Of a DNA stretch of 64,000 nucleotides, positions 9,696 through 21,500 are shown in pieces; the stretch's first letter is position 1; each line of letters begins with the position of its first letter. The stretch is from Polyporus tsugae (taxonomy: Eukaryota > Basidiomycota > Agaricomycetes > Polyporales > Polyporaceae), in assembly GCA_024305745.1 (NCBI GenBank), contig JAHRBS010000003.1, positions 1,736,001 through 1,800,000 of the forward strand, in the 5' to 3' direction. Position numbers and translations under genes: made by a program. The notes under the pieces were generated by a model that did not search any database, was not told where the DNA came from, and saw nothing but the letters and a program-made list of their open reading frames with translations.

Positions 9696-12600
9696 CTATG
9701 TCGGTCGGCGCGGAGAATCGGAAGCTGGCGTGCGAGGAGCTCCTGCACGGCTGTCGCCTGTACGCGGGCTGGAAGAAACGCCTTGCAAATTGGGGTCTTG
9801 TGAGGCTGACGGATGTTGCGGAGGGGGTCGGGGTGAAACGGGGAGCCCGATCATCCGACTGTGTCTCCGGCTCGCCTTGTCGGTCGTCACGCTCAACCCG
9901 CGAGTCGCGGCCAACTGTGCTGCACGTGAGCGTTGTGCGGCTCCTGCTGCAGGCGATTGCCCACGCGGCGCGGACTCGGGGGTCCCAACGCGATCGACGT
10001 AGCCGGTTTGCGGTGGGTGTGTTGAGTTGGAGCCTGCTGACGAGTCTAACAACGACTCGGCGTCCTCGGTCGTCGCTTCTGTCCCGCTTTCCTCGATCAT
10101 ATCGTCCCCTTCGTCCGACTGGGCGTCTTCTTGTTGCACTGCGGGGTGATGTCAAGACCAAGAACGCGGAGAGTATAAGGGCCCGTTACGTACCTGGCAG
10201 TGCTCTCCCCGTCAGCCCCAGCATCTGGTCCGCAGCGGCTTCAGAATAGTGCTGACTGTTCCGACGAGCAGAATTCTGAGTTTCAGCTTCCTGCGGGTCG
10301 GTGGGAGGCGGGGGCTCCTCCAGGTTCCCGTCAACGTTGAAAACGCGCTTGAACTCTCCTAGCATAAGGCTGAATACCCCCGCGGGGATACCAAGTGTCG
10401 GGCTGAACACGATGCCGACGTTCCGCATGGTCATCTTGTTGATGTTCGCGTTCTGGACGATCAGGATAAGGTGAGCCGTGAGTGCACGCAGGAGGCTGTA
10501 GTTGACGAGAGGCAACGCGGATATGAGGTGGGACAACTCCAAAATCCTTTCTTGGGGATCGACGAAATCTAGAGCAAACGGGGCCTAGTCAGTCCCCGGG
10601 GACCACGCTGCGCTGGGGCGTATGACACACCGATGACGGACAGGAAGCGCACATGCAGATCGCGCGTCAGGATGCTTGCAGGAAGTTCCCGAAGGAAGGT
10701 CTTAAGTAGGCCGGCGATGGCGTGTGGGTCCCAGTACTCGTCAGATGCGAGCAAGTCCACGTCACCCTCTGCGAAATAGTTAAGGTCAAAGGTTGCCTTT
10801 CTCCGACAGGACACGAGCAGGCCGCACCTGCGTTGAAGCGGTCCTTAAGGCTCTTGATAACGGCCGAGCTGCCGCTCAACCGATAGATACCCTCCTCCAG
10901 CTCAGCCTTCTTCGTCTCGAGATACTGTATACATCTGAAGACGATCGCCGGAAGGCTGGCTATCTGCGCAACATCGAGTGACTCCTCCAAGCTCACACCA
11001 AACACCGCTCTGGGGATATAGGCCGGTACTGCGTTCGCAGGCGCCTTGTCAGACCCTGCAAGGTCCCGTTAGTATATCCGTTCTCAGTCAAGGCAGGCGC
11101 TGATCAACGCACCATGCGACTTTCCGAAGCCCCAATTCTTGAACGACCGGGACTTGGTCTTTTCTCGACGATCGTTCGTGGGCATGGGGGGAGGCAGTTC
11201 AGGCGGCGGAGCCTCCTTTGCACCAAACTTGTAACCAGCTGGGATGAGCGTGCCGTTCATGGGAGCAGAGATTTTGACCTTCCCGTGCGCGTCTACCCGA
11301 GGTGTATTAACGTCCTTCTCGGGCGATGGAGATCGCTCGGGAATAGAGGGCTGCTTCATGGACATCCGCTTCATCTTGTTCCGCTTCTGTTGTTCCGGAG
11401 AACGCGCCACGCTTGCACGCTGTTCGAGGTCGGAGTAATGGCCAAGCTCAGAGTTGGAACGGGGATTGAGCGTTGGTGCAATGTCCGGCTCCTCGACGAG
11501 CGGCGAAGAGACGGGTAGCGAACTAGACATTGGCACATCACTGTCTGTGGCAGATGGGCCGACGGAGGACTTCGCCGGGCTGCTCGATACCCCGTCCTCC
11601 GGGTACACCAGGGTGTTGAACAGTTTCGCATTGTTGCTGTCCAGCGCAAGTTGCGAAAGCGGTACTGCGGGACCTTTGGCGATGAATGTGTCCTTAGCGG
11701 CGCGACGAGTAGGAGTGCTCAGGACATCCGTCGGAGGATTTGAACTTGTGCTTGATCGAGGCTCCCGCATGCTGGTTTGTTGCACGGCGCTAACGGGACT
11801 GACGCCATTCGCAGCCATCGCGACTTGCTCCTCATTGTACTGACCGGACACATAGCGCACCAGCTCTTCGACCCACGAGTCCCGCTCCTCATCGCTCTCT
11901 GCACAAAGGACATGTCTGGCCGTCGATCCACCAGGACCCTTCCTGGGTTCGATGATGAGGAACGCGTGACGATACTCGTTGTCCTCGTCGCCCTCGCGCT
12001 TCTCTAGCTGACGCTGCTGGCGGCCAATTTGGGCATTGGTGATCGTGATGGAGCCTAAGTGAGTTCCGCCACGCTGTGTCACATTGCGGAGGGGAACGTT
12101 CAATCAGCGAACGGAAACGAGGGTGGAAAAGACAGCACGAATTGTGCCGAGGTCATGGGCCATGTGAAGACGGCGACCAAGCCATGCCGCCGGCAGCAGG
12201 ATATCAAAACAAGGTGACACAGTACTCACGCTTTCATAATACTCCAGTGATGGGCCCTGAAGCACGAAATACCGTGTCTTCCAGCCTCCGAAATTCTTGC
12301 CACGCTTGGTGAGATAGCCCTCCTTGTATCCTGCTTGTGAGACGGGCTTCTGCGTCTCACGCACAATGTCCGAAGTAAAGAACGCGATAATCTCGTCCTT
12401 ATTCTTCACCGGGAGAGCGACCAACGACCTGATGTATGTCTCGAGGGCAGCCTGACAATGACATAGAAAAAGGAATCGTCAGCACATGTTTGAACCATGA
12501 CGACATCGAGGAGACGACGGGATCAGTGGGAACGCAGGGGTGGCAGGAGGTTCGACATCACACCAGAAAGAACAAAAGAAAGGGATGGAAGCAGAGATAC

Positions 12601-15348
12601 GCCGAGGTTACAATGTCAGGGCGCATCAGAAATCCCCTGCCCAACCCAGACTGTAAGAAGCCCCGGCATCGCGGTATTGTGAACAGCAGTCTACAACTTC
12701 CCGGATAGCTAGAAAGCAACTGTGCCGGGAAGAACGGCCACCCCAGTCGTAGCCGGAAAGGTGCGGGGAAAACCGAGAAGACGAGAGACGACATCAATAG
12801 CACCCGTGAACGCCGACATACCTTACGTTGGTCGACCTTCGCTGGCGCATGATCGCGCCAAAGACGCCCCTCGGGCAAAGCTGCGAGTTTCTTGGACGCG
12901 GTCCGCCCAACCGCCCCACGGATGCGGCCATCAAGATTGAGGACGTCGCTGTACAGCTTCTCGACCTTCCAGCCATCCTTGCCCCGGCCGGGCTCGACGG
13001 CGATGGTGAAAGACAACACCTCCTTGCCCCTATCGTTCGGTCGGATCGATGAGTTCGCGACGACGACTTCGGTGTAGGGCAGATCTTCGGAGAGCAGCGG
13101 CAGCGCACGGAATGACATCGTGGGCGGATTCGCAGGCAGGGGCAAGGGGAACGGCGAGGCGGGCGGTTGCTGGTCCTGAACGAGGGTCTGCGAGGACGCA
13201 AGAGACGGCTGATAGGCAGCAGACTCTGGATTGGACTGTAGGGAAGGTCGGCTTTCTCGCGTGATGGTCATCGACTCGGTCACGCTTCCCTGGCGGGATG
13301 GCGGGCCGTTGTGTACCTGGACGGGGGGAATGGAGGCAGACGGTGAGGCCGGTGAGGTGTCACGCTGTTGCTGCCTTGGCGGTGGAGGGACACTGGTCGT
13401 CCCTGGGGGTAGGGGAAAGTCTTCGACCGCAGGGCCAGAAGGTCGCGCGTTTTTTGTCTTCCCGCGCTTGCGGGCTGCGAGGGCCTCCTCGGTCTCATCA
13501 TACGATTGATATGACGCATATTGACCGCCATTGCTGCTGTTATTGGATGCGCCGTTGACGCCGATGTCATACGCGCTGTCCTCGTCATCCATATCAAGGA
13601 ACTCCGCTCCATCCTCGACAGATGCTGCTCGTTGAGAATCTGGAACACGACCGTTGGGTCGCCCGCGCGCCTCAGCTGTCAAACCTCTGGCAGCAGTCTC
13701 GGCAGGATCGGGGATCCCTAATCCAACAGTCCGCGGCGCTGTGCCGTTGGTCTCAGCAACTCCATTGGAATCGAAATGGGCAGAAGGTCCTTGGACGACA
13801 TGCTCCTGACTTAGAGGCGAGTTTGGGTTGGAAGACGAAAATGTGAGCTTCGATCCAGGGCTACCAGCCGGAGACGCCATTGTAGCATAATATCGCCTTG
13901 CTTCCTCGGGCAGGGAAATTTGAGAATCGCGAGACGCTCCGACCAGGCGGGCATTCAGATTAGATTCGCCATTCACCGTAATCGTGACAGGCTGCAGCTG
14001 GGAAAGAGAGTTGTTGATTGGTGAGGGTCGTGAAGGAGAGCATCGCCCATTCGGTGCAGAACCATTGAGTAATCTTGAAGGCTCGCCTTTGGCGCGGGGC
14101 GTAGACATAGTGCTCTCCGGGGTGGCGGGAGTCAACAAAGCAGAACCCTGAGCGTGCGCCTGGGATTGCAACTGCGGCTGAGGCTGCAGTTGCGCTTGAG
14201 GTTGTGAGGGCTGAGGAGCAGGACGCGGCGTTCCTTGGGGTTGCCAAGGACCCAGCACGGGATCGGCAGGCTCGCTTGAGGAAATAGACCTAGCCGACCT
14301 AGTCGTCGAGGGTGATGGCGTAGGCGTCGAGGAAACGGAAAGCGAATCTGAGCGAGCGGGAACCGTGGTGATCGCTGATGGGTACGCCTCTTCGGTGGGG
14401 CTCTGTGACAACGGGGGCGACTTGCGCGGCGTCGCCGGTACCTCGGCGGACCGCCCAACACTGAAAATTGAAAGGGGCGAGGGGGTATGGCTGGCAGAAG
14501 ACGCCTGGGACGCAGAAAGGTAGTTGTGTGGAGCCTCCCTTTGAACTGGTGATTCCGAACGCGGCACAGCGTTCAAGGTGCCCGAAGAACCCTTGCGCTC
14601 AGGTGTCAAGCGAGCACTAGAGCCTAAAATTTGCAAGGGATCGAAGGAACCCGAAGTCGACAGTTGGTGTGAACGGACAGCTAGATAAAACATCAACACC
14701 TGTACTGCACGCCACATGCAAGAGAGAATGAACCGTGTACGCACGTAATTCCTCCGAATGGGTCCTGATCATATGAACGCGTGGATCGCTGGCCACAGGA
14801 GCACTCCTTGGGGAACTGGTAGACACATTGCTCTCGCTAGGCTTGAGTTGGGAGTGAGACGCGGTCTGCCGGAGAGAAGCGTCCCTGACTTCACCCTTGT
14901 CCTTGGCGCGGTGGGCACGAAGGAGTGCTTCGGTGTTTTCGCCGATGGTTTGAAGACGGTTACGGTAGAGGTCACGCTCACCACGGATGCGCTCGACCTC
15001 CTTCATGAGGTGGTTGTAACCCGACCTTTGTTTCTCGATGAGCTTCCACAATTGGGTATTCTGGGCTGAGAGAACGTTGCGCTCGTTGACAGCGGCATCC
15101 AGAGCGGCGGATATAGAATTGCCATTGCTGGCTAGAAGGCCTTCAACAGTGAGCGGCTGGGTGGTGGGCACTGCAGAGTTGGCGATGGCATGGCTAGAGG
15201 CATTGGAAGGGGTTGGAGTCGAAAACGACGCGGCTGGACGCATCGTAGCGGGGGAGGTTGTGGCGGATGGGGCAAGGTCGGCACGGTAGGATCGGTCGCG
15301 GACGGGCGTGCTGGTAGTCATGATTCTCGGTGGGTTTGGGGTCGCCAT
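9696..15348 (-). CDS. BEM3: PX-PH-RhoGAP protein, BEM3-type GTPase-activating protein
   Basis: Eight predicted exons (15348-14745, 14680-12822, 12451-12230, 12073-11113, 11055-10828, 10768-10631, 10568-10194, 10138-9696) keep one frame and give about 1609 residues. Order of parts: a coiled coil at about 75-140 (LSAQNTQLWKLIEKQR), a long Ser/Pro/Gln-rich linker, a PX domain at about 735-880, a PH domain at about 880-985 (GYLTKRGKNFGGWKTRYFVL), and a RhoGAP domain at about 1230-1420 with the arginine-finger motif EGIYRLSGS and the later NVGIVFSPTLG. This architecture is that of yeast Bem3, which turns off Cdc42 at sites of polarised growth and binds phosphoinositides. The acidic tail beyond the GAP domain has no known domain. 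The ATG at 15348 is the first in frame and precedes the coiled coil. Confidence 0.93.
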
Positions 15349-16554
15349 GGCCCACCAAGACCAAGAAGGTCAGAACGAGTCGGGGGATGGGATCTGAGAA
15401 ATTGGTGGAGATGGGAGAAAGGAGAGCGAGAAAACAAATAAGCGTGGGGAATTGGGTTCGTGTGGGCCGTGATTCGGGCGGGGTGTGAGGACGAAAAGAC
15501 CGTAAAATCAAGGAAGCCAAGAGCGAGCGGGAGAGGAGAGCTGGCGGGGAAAGGGAGGGAGGATGATGGGGAGAAGAGGCGGGGATGCGGACGAGGTCGA
15601 ACGGAGCTGGAGGCTGAAGCTGATTGGAGGGCAGCGCCAACGGTTGGGCGTGGCGGTAGATGATTGCAGCCGTCACCGTCAAGTCACCGGTAGTCACCGT
15701 CCGGGGTCACTCTCTCCGTCACTCCCTCTCCCAATCATTCGCAACCATCCTCTCTCTCTATTTTGCACACTTGCCCCGTTTCCACACTCGACACCATTTC
15801 CCTTTTTCCCTACTCAACTCCACAAACACCAACAGCCATCCCGCACCGACGCCTGCCACCACTGGCATTGGCCCCTCGCCGCCACAGCTTTTCCTCGATC
15901 CAGCGTACTCCGATCGCACGACATTTCGGCCTACTCTCATGTCCGCCGTCCCCTTGTGACTAGTATATTTCTGATTTCGACCCCTCCCACTAACATTTGC
16001 ATTGCGGGGCTTCTGGAGCAGAGAAGGTTTGGGCTTGATCGCAACTTGCTGTTCTCGCCCCTTGACATCGACGTACTTACATACCCTCCAGATCATCATC
16101 AATTCGAGTCCGTCATGAGCAAATCATGGGTAACCTCCTGAGATCTTGCAGCTGTCATGACCGAGCCCGAAGAATCGGAAGATATGTCTGTGCGTCGTCG
16201 ATGAACTTGGATCTAACCAACGTACTTACAGTACTTACTTACTTTAAAATTACTCTACCTCGAGCATCGGCAATCTATTATGTATTTCATTTCGGCATGT
16301 GCTCAATGTCGCCGCGTGCCAGTCTGAGTGTTAAGTAATATACCTCCATGCGTTGCGAGAGCGAATAGCCTTCCGCAATTTCCCCTTCGTTCCTACCAGG
16401 GTCGTCGATTAGCCTACTTCCGTGGCACACATACTTAACAGATCCTGTCAGCTCCTGCCATCCCTCGCATCTTCACCCCACAACGAGTGCTCATTCGTTC
16501 GTCTCGTCTACATTTCGCATTCGGCTCACAGGCCGGTGTGAACGAACTCAGCAC
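15349..16554. other. 1.2 kb intergenic with possible minor plus-strand transcript
   Basis: This region holds the BEM3 promoter and the 3' flank of the SET gene. The plus strand is markedly pyrimidine-rich at 15690-15900. It is followed by intron-like signals: GTATAT with CCCACTAACA and GGAGCAG (ending at 16020), and GTAACC with TCTAACCAAC and TTACAG (ending at 16230). The only coding potential they connect is a peptide of a few dozen residues (for example from ATG 16116 or 16157) with no recognisable domain. I do not call a gene. Confidence 0.3.
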
Positions 16555-18097
16555 CTATGCCCCGGGTTCCTCACACCTACAGCGGCTACATTGGCAACTG
16601 AAGTACCAACCCTCCAGTAACTCTTTCTGTCTCATTGACCAAACCATCCCTTCTACGTGTCCATAGCTGATGCATAGCTCTTCATTTTTCTCTACAGCGC
16701 ATGCCGTCAAGAACCTTAACGTCCGCCCGTCCCGTACTTTACGCACGTTGGGCGAGCAGTCTGACGCATCCACTGGCATGTCAACAAACGTCCTAGGCGT
16801 AGCATGTGGGATCCACTCACGGTGATTGAAGAACGAGGCTACGGGATACACCGCGAACCCAAGACACTCGCTCTCATCCATCAAAGGCACCTCCCAGATC
16901 CCGAACGAATTCCCTGCGTCAACCCCCAAAGCCCTCCGGACATTGGCGACCGTAATCACGTCCCCCAATTCTGGCCTTCTGCCGCGATCCGCGCTATCGC
17001 CTCCTGGTCGGTCCCCGCGCAGATTACGAGCGGCATCCTCCGCCGTCGAGAAAGAACCGTTGGGTGGAGCTAACGCGGAAAGCGGACTGTTTCGCGAAGA
17101 CGAAGCAGGCATGGGATATGCCGCAACACTAAATCCACAGAATAGGCTCCTCAGAAGGCGATAGACGCGAGTTTGGTGGTCCAGGATCTTGGGACACGCG
17201 CGGAGGAGCGACAACTCGTTCGTCTGGAGAGACGCGAAGGTTCCCCACTCTGAATCTTGTTCATAATCCCTTTTGGCTTCTGGGCAATCCACATCTGGGT
17301 CACCTGGGACTGTTGCCTCTGCTGCGCGCGTGAGTGCATCTGGCATCCTCGCGTGACTACAACGACTGACCATGACGTAGACGGAGAGAAAGACACGCTC
17401 CGCCGGCGTATCGGTCACAGCGTTCGCGGTGGCAGCGAAGGAGTGCGAGGAGAACGTATCGCGCCATGTCCGTCTCGTAGTCGTCCAGAAGGAGGCCCTG
17501 CCACCTCCGTACTCCTTTCGCTGACCTCTCCTCCGCGCGTGCAGCATCCCATGCCCCGTCGACGACGTCCCGCGTTATCTCCCTATCCTCGTGCTCCTCG
17601 GCGCGCGACCCCGCGCCGGGGTTGGACTTGGACTTGGACTTCCTTTGACGGGCTCCCTCGAGCCGCCTGAGGAGGTTCACCGCGTCGCTTCCTTCCCGGG
17701 CGATCCAATTCCGCTGACAAGTCGCGTTGCAAAACCAGAGGCCTGCGCCAACGGTGCTGCCAGCTCTTGTGCCTTGGTCATCTTCCTCCGCAAAGCTCTG
17801 TGTTGCACCCGAGGCAAGGACTCCTCCGAAACCTTCATCGTCGCGTCGGGTTAGGAAGGACCTCCTCCCTCGATCGTATCGCCAACATTCTGCGCAAACC
17901 TCGTTCCGGAAGCGCTTCCAGATGGTGTAGGCAAAGGGTGCACAGGCACCTAGAACATCGGTGTTCTCGGTGAGGACAGAAGACGCGTGGTATTTCCTGC
18001 CTGCGTAGGTATCTGTCCGGATGTGCAATAGTGGTGATGGCGAAGAGATGGGTGGGATGGATGGCGCGGATGCGATTGTTGCGTGTTGCACAGACAT
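16555..18097 (-). CDS. SET-MYND (SMYD-type) protein, putative lysine methyltransferase
   Basis: The N-terminal part carries an AGRKYHASS turn typical of SET proteins and a MYND-like zinc finger (EVCAECW, later WFCNATCQRNW). The C-terminal part has GDVITVANVRRAL, VYPVASFFNH, and ELCISYGHVEGM. A predicted 60-nt intron (16761-16820, donor GTGAGT, acceptor GTCAG) interrupts the catalytic motif; its removal restores NHHCSPNV. A post-SET cysteine cluster (CQCSRC) closes the protein. Between residue block DDYETDMARYVLLALLR and the block SEWGTFASLQTNELSLLRAC the reading frame changes near 17420-17300, which needs an intron. The best candidate starts GTGACC near 17415 and ends at GATGCCAG, but this join is unresolved and a frameshift cannot be excluded. 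The start at 18097 (MSVQHATIAS) fits the family; an in-frame ATG at 18241 lies upstream. The substrate is unknown. The yeast Set6 group is the nearest idea. Confidence 0.8.
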
Positions 18098-18503
18098 GGG
18101 GGTGCAGGGTTGATGTGGATAGGGGATGGGCACACTTAAGGGATGATGTCGTTGATGGACTCGATAATCGCTCGAGGTTGGCAATATTGATGAGCTCGAC
18201 GTCGTGGGTAAATATGACGAATGTATGTACTTGAAGTACAACGTGCGTCGGACGAGGCCAAGACCTGAAGCTTAAGCCTGGTGCAGAGTCTGAACCCATC
18301 ACGGTCACATGCACCGCACAGGACGCGCATATGGTTAGGGTCTGGAGGTCTCGGACGGGAGGAGCGGAGAACCGCAATGACCATCCCCTCATCCCTTCCC
18401 TCATTGCCCCGCTCTGCCCTCCTGGAGCCCCACCAGGCCATCTGAAAGCTCCCCAGATATTGCTCAGTCTACAGAGCCCTGGGTCGCCTCTTAGCTCCGC
18501 GTC
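18098..18503. promoter_or_regulatory. shared divergent promoter of SET gene and serine dehydratase
   Basis: These 406 bp separate two starts that point away from each other, so both promoters must lie here. No specific binding site was recognised. Confidence 0.45.
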
Positions 18504-21500
18504 ATGCTCGCAGCCACGGCACGAAAGCACCTCCTTCCGGCACGCTGCTCCGCTAGCCTACTCGCACTTCCTCGTCCGCTCGCCCGGCAAGGGCAAAGGG
18601 GGTCCAATGGGCGGGTCTTGACCGCAACATTAGCAGATTGCTCTGGGAATCGCCATTTCATCGCCACCTCCGGGCAGAGGAATGATGACACCAGAGCCGA
18701 CGTGACTCCACGCCGGAAACGGGACAAGGGAGAAGAGGTAGACGATGGTGTGATCCCCGCGAGCGAGTCGAGTCCCATAGGATCACACGAGCAGAAGCAC
18801 GAGCACGCCGTCATCTCCGCGTTCGATCTGTTCAGCATTGGAGGTGCGTTTGCCACATCGACGGGATGCGTTGTCAATTGCGCATTCCGGGATTAGGCAA
18901 ACAGAGTCTGATGACGTGCGTGACAGTTGGCCCCAGTTCATCCCACACTGTCGGTCCCATGCGTGCGGGAAAGATCTTCATTGGTGATTTGGAGGCACTG
19001 GGTTTACTGGGCAAGGTAGTGTCGCCAATACAGCACTGTCCGTTGTTCCTCGGCATATGATATTCATATGGTCGCCGTTATCCACTAGGTGAGGACCGTC
19101 AAAATCAGCCTGTAAGCATCCTTGGCCATGTCTGGGCTCAGTGTGGCTGACTATAGTGGCAATAAAGCTATGGTTCTCTCGCTGCGACAGGTATGTAGTT
19201 GTTTGTACTAGACCGTTTCAATGAGATTGACCGCGGAATGTCTTCTCGCAGGGAAAGGGTATGGATTTTTTTTTAGTTATTATGATGGCCACCCTTCCTT
19301 ACGACGATATAGTCATCACACGCCTCAAGCTATCCTGCTGGGACTTGAAGGTGTCCGGCTACATTACCTCTATCACACGACCGTTCGCGTCTGATAGCGG
19401 ATTGTTTGTGGCGCGTCTCACACAGGCTCCGATCCAGAAACTATTGATACCGGGACTATCCCTTCGCGGTACACAGCAATATTGGAAAACAAGACCCTGA
19501 TGCTCGGCGGACGTCACCGTATCGAATACGACATGGACAAGGACATGGCGTGGCGGTGGGACCAGGTTCTCAAGATACATCCGAATGGTATGCGTTTCTC
19601 TGTTTTCGGGGAGAACGGTGATCTCCTCGCGACGAATGAGTATTTCAGGTATGTCAGCAGTTTCCTTGCTGAGCATATGGCACTGCGACATCATTTACGA
19701 AATGAACCATCAGCGTCGGTGGCGGATTTGTTGTGAACGAGAAAACCAAAGGTGGGCATGTCGATCTCCGTATCTCCAGTCGCTGAAAACTTACCTTGCG
19801 GAGCTAGTGGACGAGAACCTCTTCTACAAAGGCGTGGACAAGAGTGTTGTGCATGGCGCACGGTTGCATCAGCCTTCGCATAATGACTCCGATTCGATGG
19901 AGGAGACACAAGCCGCAGACTCCAATCAGCCGCCATATCCATTCGTGGTGCGTTGTTTTCAACCCAATTTTGGCCAAGTGAATACCGACATTGTACCTTA
20001 CGTTTCTGCGGTATATCCCAATGTGCTATAATGCAATTATCGGCACAGTCGGGCGACAGCCTTCTGACGCTGACGAAGAAGCATAACGTACGCGCCGCTA
20101 TACTTCTCTTCCTCGTGCTTCGATCGCCATGGATACTAACCCCCTCTTTACCCGCGGACGGTCTAGATGACAATTGCTCAGATCGTATACGACAACGAGT
20201 TACACTTCGGGTATTCACACGAAGAGATCCATGAGAAGGTGCCCCATATTTCTGTTTCTATCAACGCACCCTTCCCGTATCCTTTCATCAATACTTCTTG
20301 GCCCGCCCGTGATATGGGGCATTCGGGTTACGATGATCCGTTTCTGCCGTCCATTACGCATCATTGGGTGTCTGCCAAGTAGCGAGCAGCATGCTCACCA
20401 TAACTGTTCTCCCCATAGCTCATGCGTATATGGAGCGTCATGGATGATTGCATACGGACTGGTGTGTCCTCGCCGGAGGACAAACTTCCCGGCCGCCTAG
20501 GCCTACGGCGGCGTGCGCCCCTCCTCTACCGCCGCCTTATGCGAGGGTACCTTCCACCTTCACCTTACTTCCGCGCTCCTGCTGAACTAACTTTTTACTA
20601 CTCTTCCATAGATTCTACCCGGGTCTGGGCACTCCGCCACTTCCTGCGATCGATGGACGGTCATTGCCTGCGGGCAACATCGCCGCTCCAGGAGCGTTCC
20701 GCACCTTGCCATCGGCGCGCGCTGAATCTGAAGGCGGCAAGGCAAGTCGCGGCCGCCCCGCGAGCGCCCTGGGTACTGGACGCAGAATTGCAGCCTCTCG
20801 CCCTATGCGCGTGGTCGGCGTCCTAGACCATCCAGTCACGCCTGTGCCTCCGGTACGCTACCTCTTCCTCATTTTTCTTGATTTTATGAGGCTAATTCGT
20901 GGATGTGATCTGTAGCGCAAAACGGTGATCCCGGCCATGGACTTCCTCTCGTGCTATGCCATTGCTGTGAACGAAGTGAACGCTAGTGGGGGCCGGATCG
21001 TCACGTCGCCGACTAATGGCGCCGCTGGTGTGATCCCCGCGGTGCTGAAGTATATTGTGGAGGTGCGCCCTTCGGTTTAGGTTCCAGGCTCCCGCTTTGG
21101 GGAAACGAATTCGCTCACTTGATTGTGCGCCTGATAGTTTGTTAGCGATGACCCGGAGAAATCGGTTGTTACGTTCCTGCTCACCGCCGCGGTGCGTGCT
21201 TCCATTCAGTTCAGTCAGAACATTGGTGAATTTGTGCTATAACTTTTGAACAGGCCGTTGGCATGCTGTTCAAGCGTGGAAGCACCATCTCTGCCGCAGA
21301 AGGTGGATGCCAAGCTGAGGTCGGCGGTACGCCGTAGTCTCGTCTTACGCGTACTCATCCCTGATGAGTCTGATCTGGATGTCTAGTGGCGTGCTCTATG
21401 GCGAGCGCAGGATTTGCAGCATGCATGGGAGGTACATATCCTTTCCAATACTCGGTGTTTAATTCGAACTAATCCCGGTCTACAGCATCGCCGGAGACAA

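Noticed and set aside
12558..14744. A 728-codon frame with a hydrophobic start and end in the BEM3 region
   Set aside because: Its first and last parts are intron read-through. Splicing at 14745/14680 and 12822/12451 gives the PX-domain exon chain.
16126..16338. A 70-codon frame starting MGNLLRSC, resembling an N-myristoylation signal
   Set aside because: The rest of the frame is not protein-like and it runs across intron-type signals.
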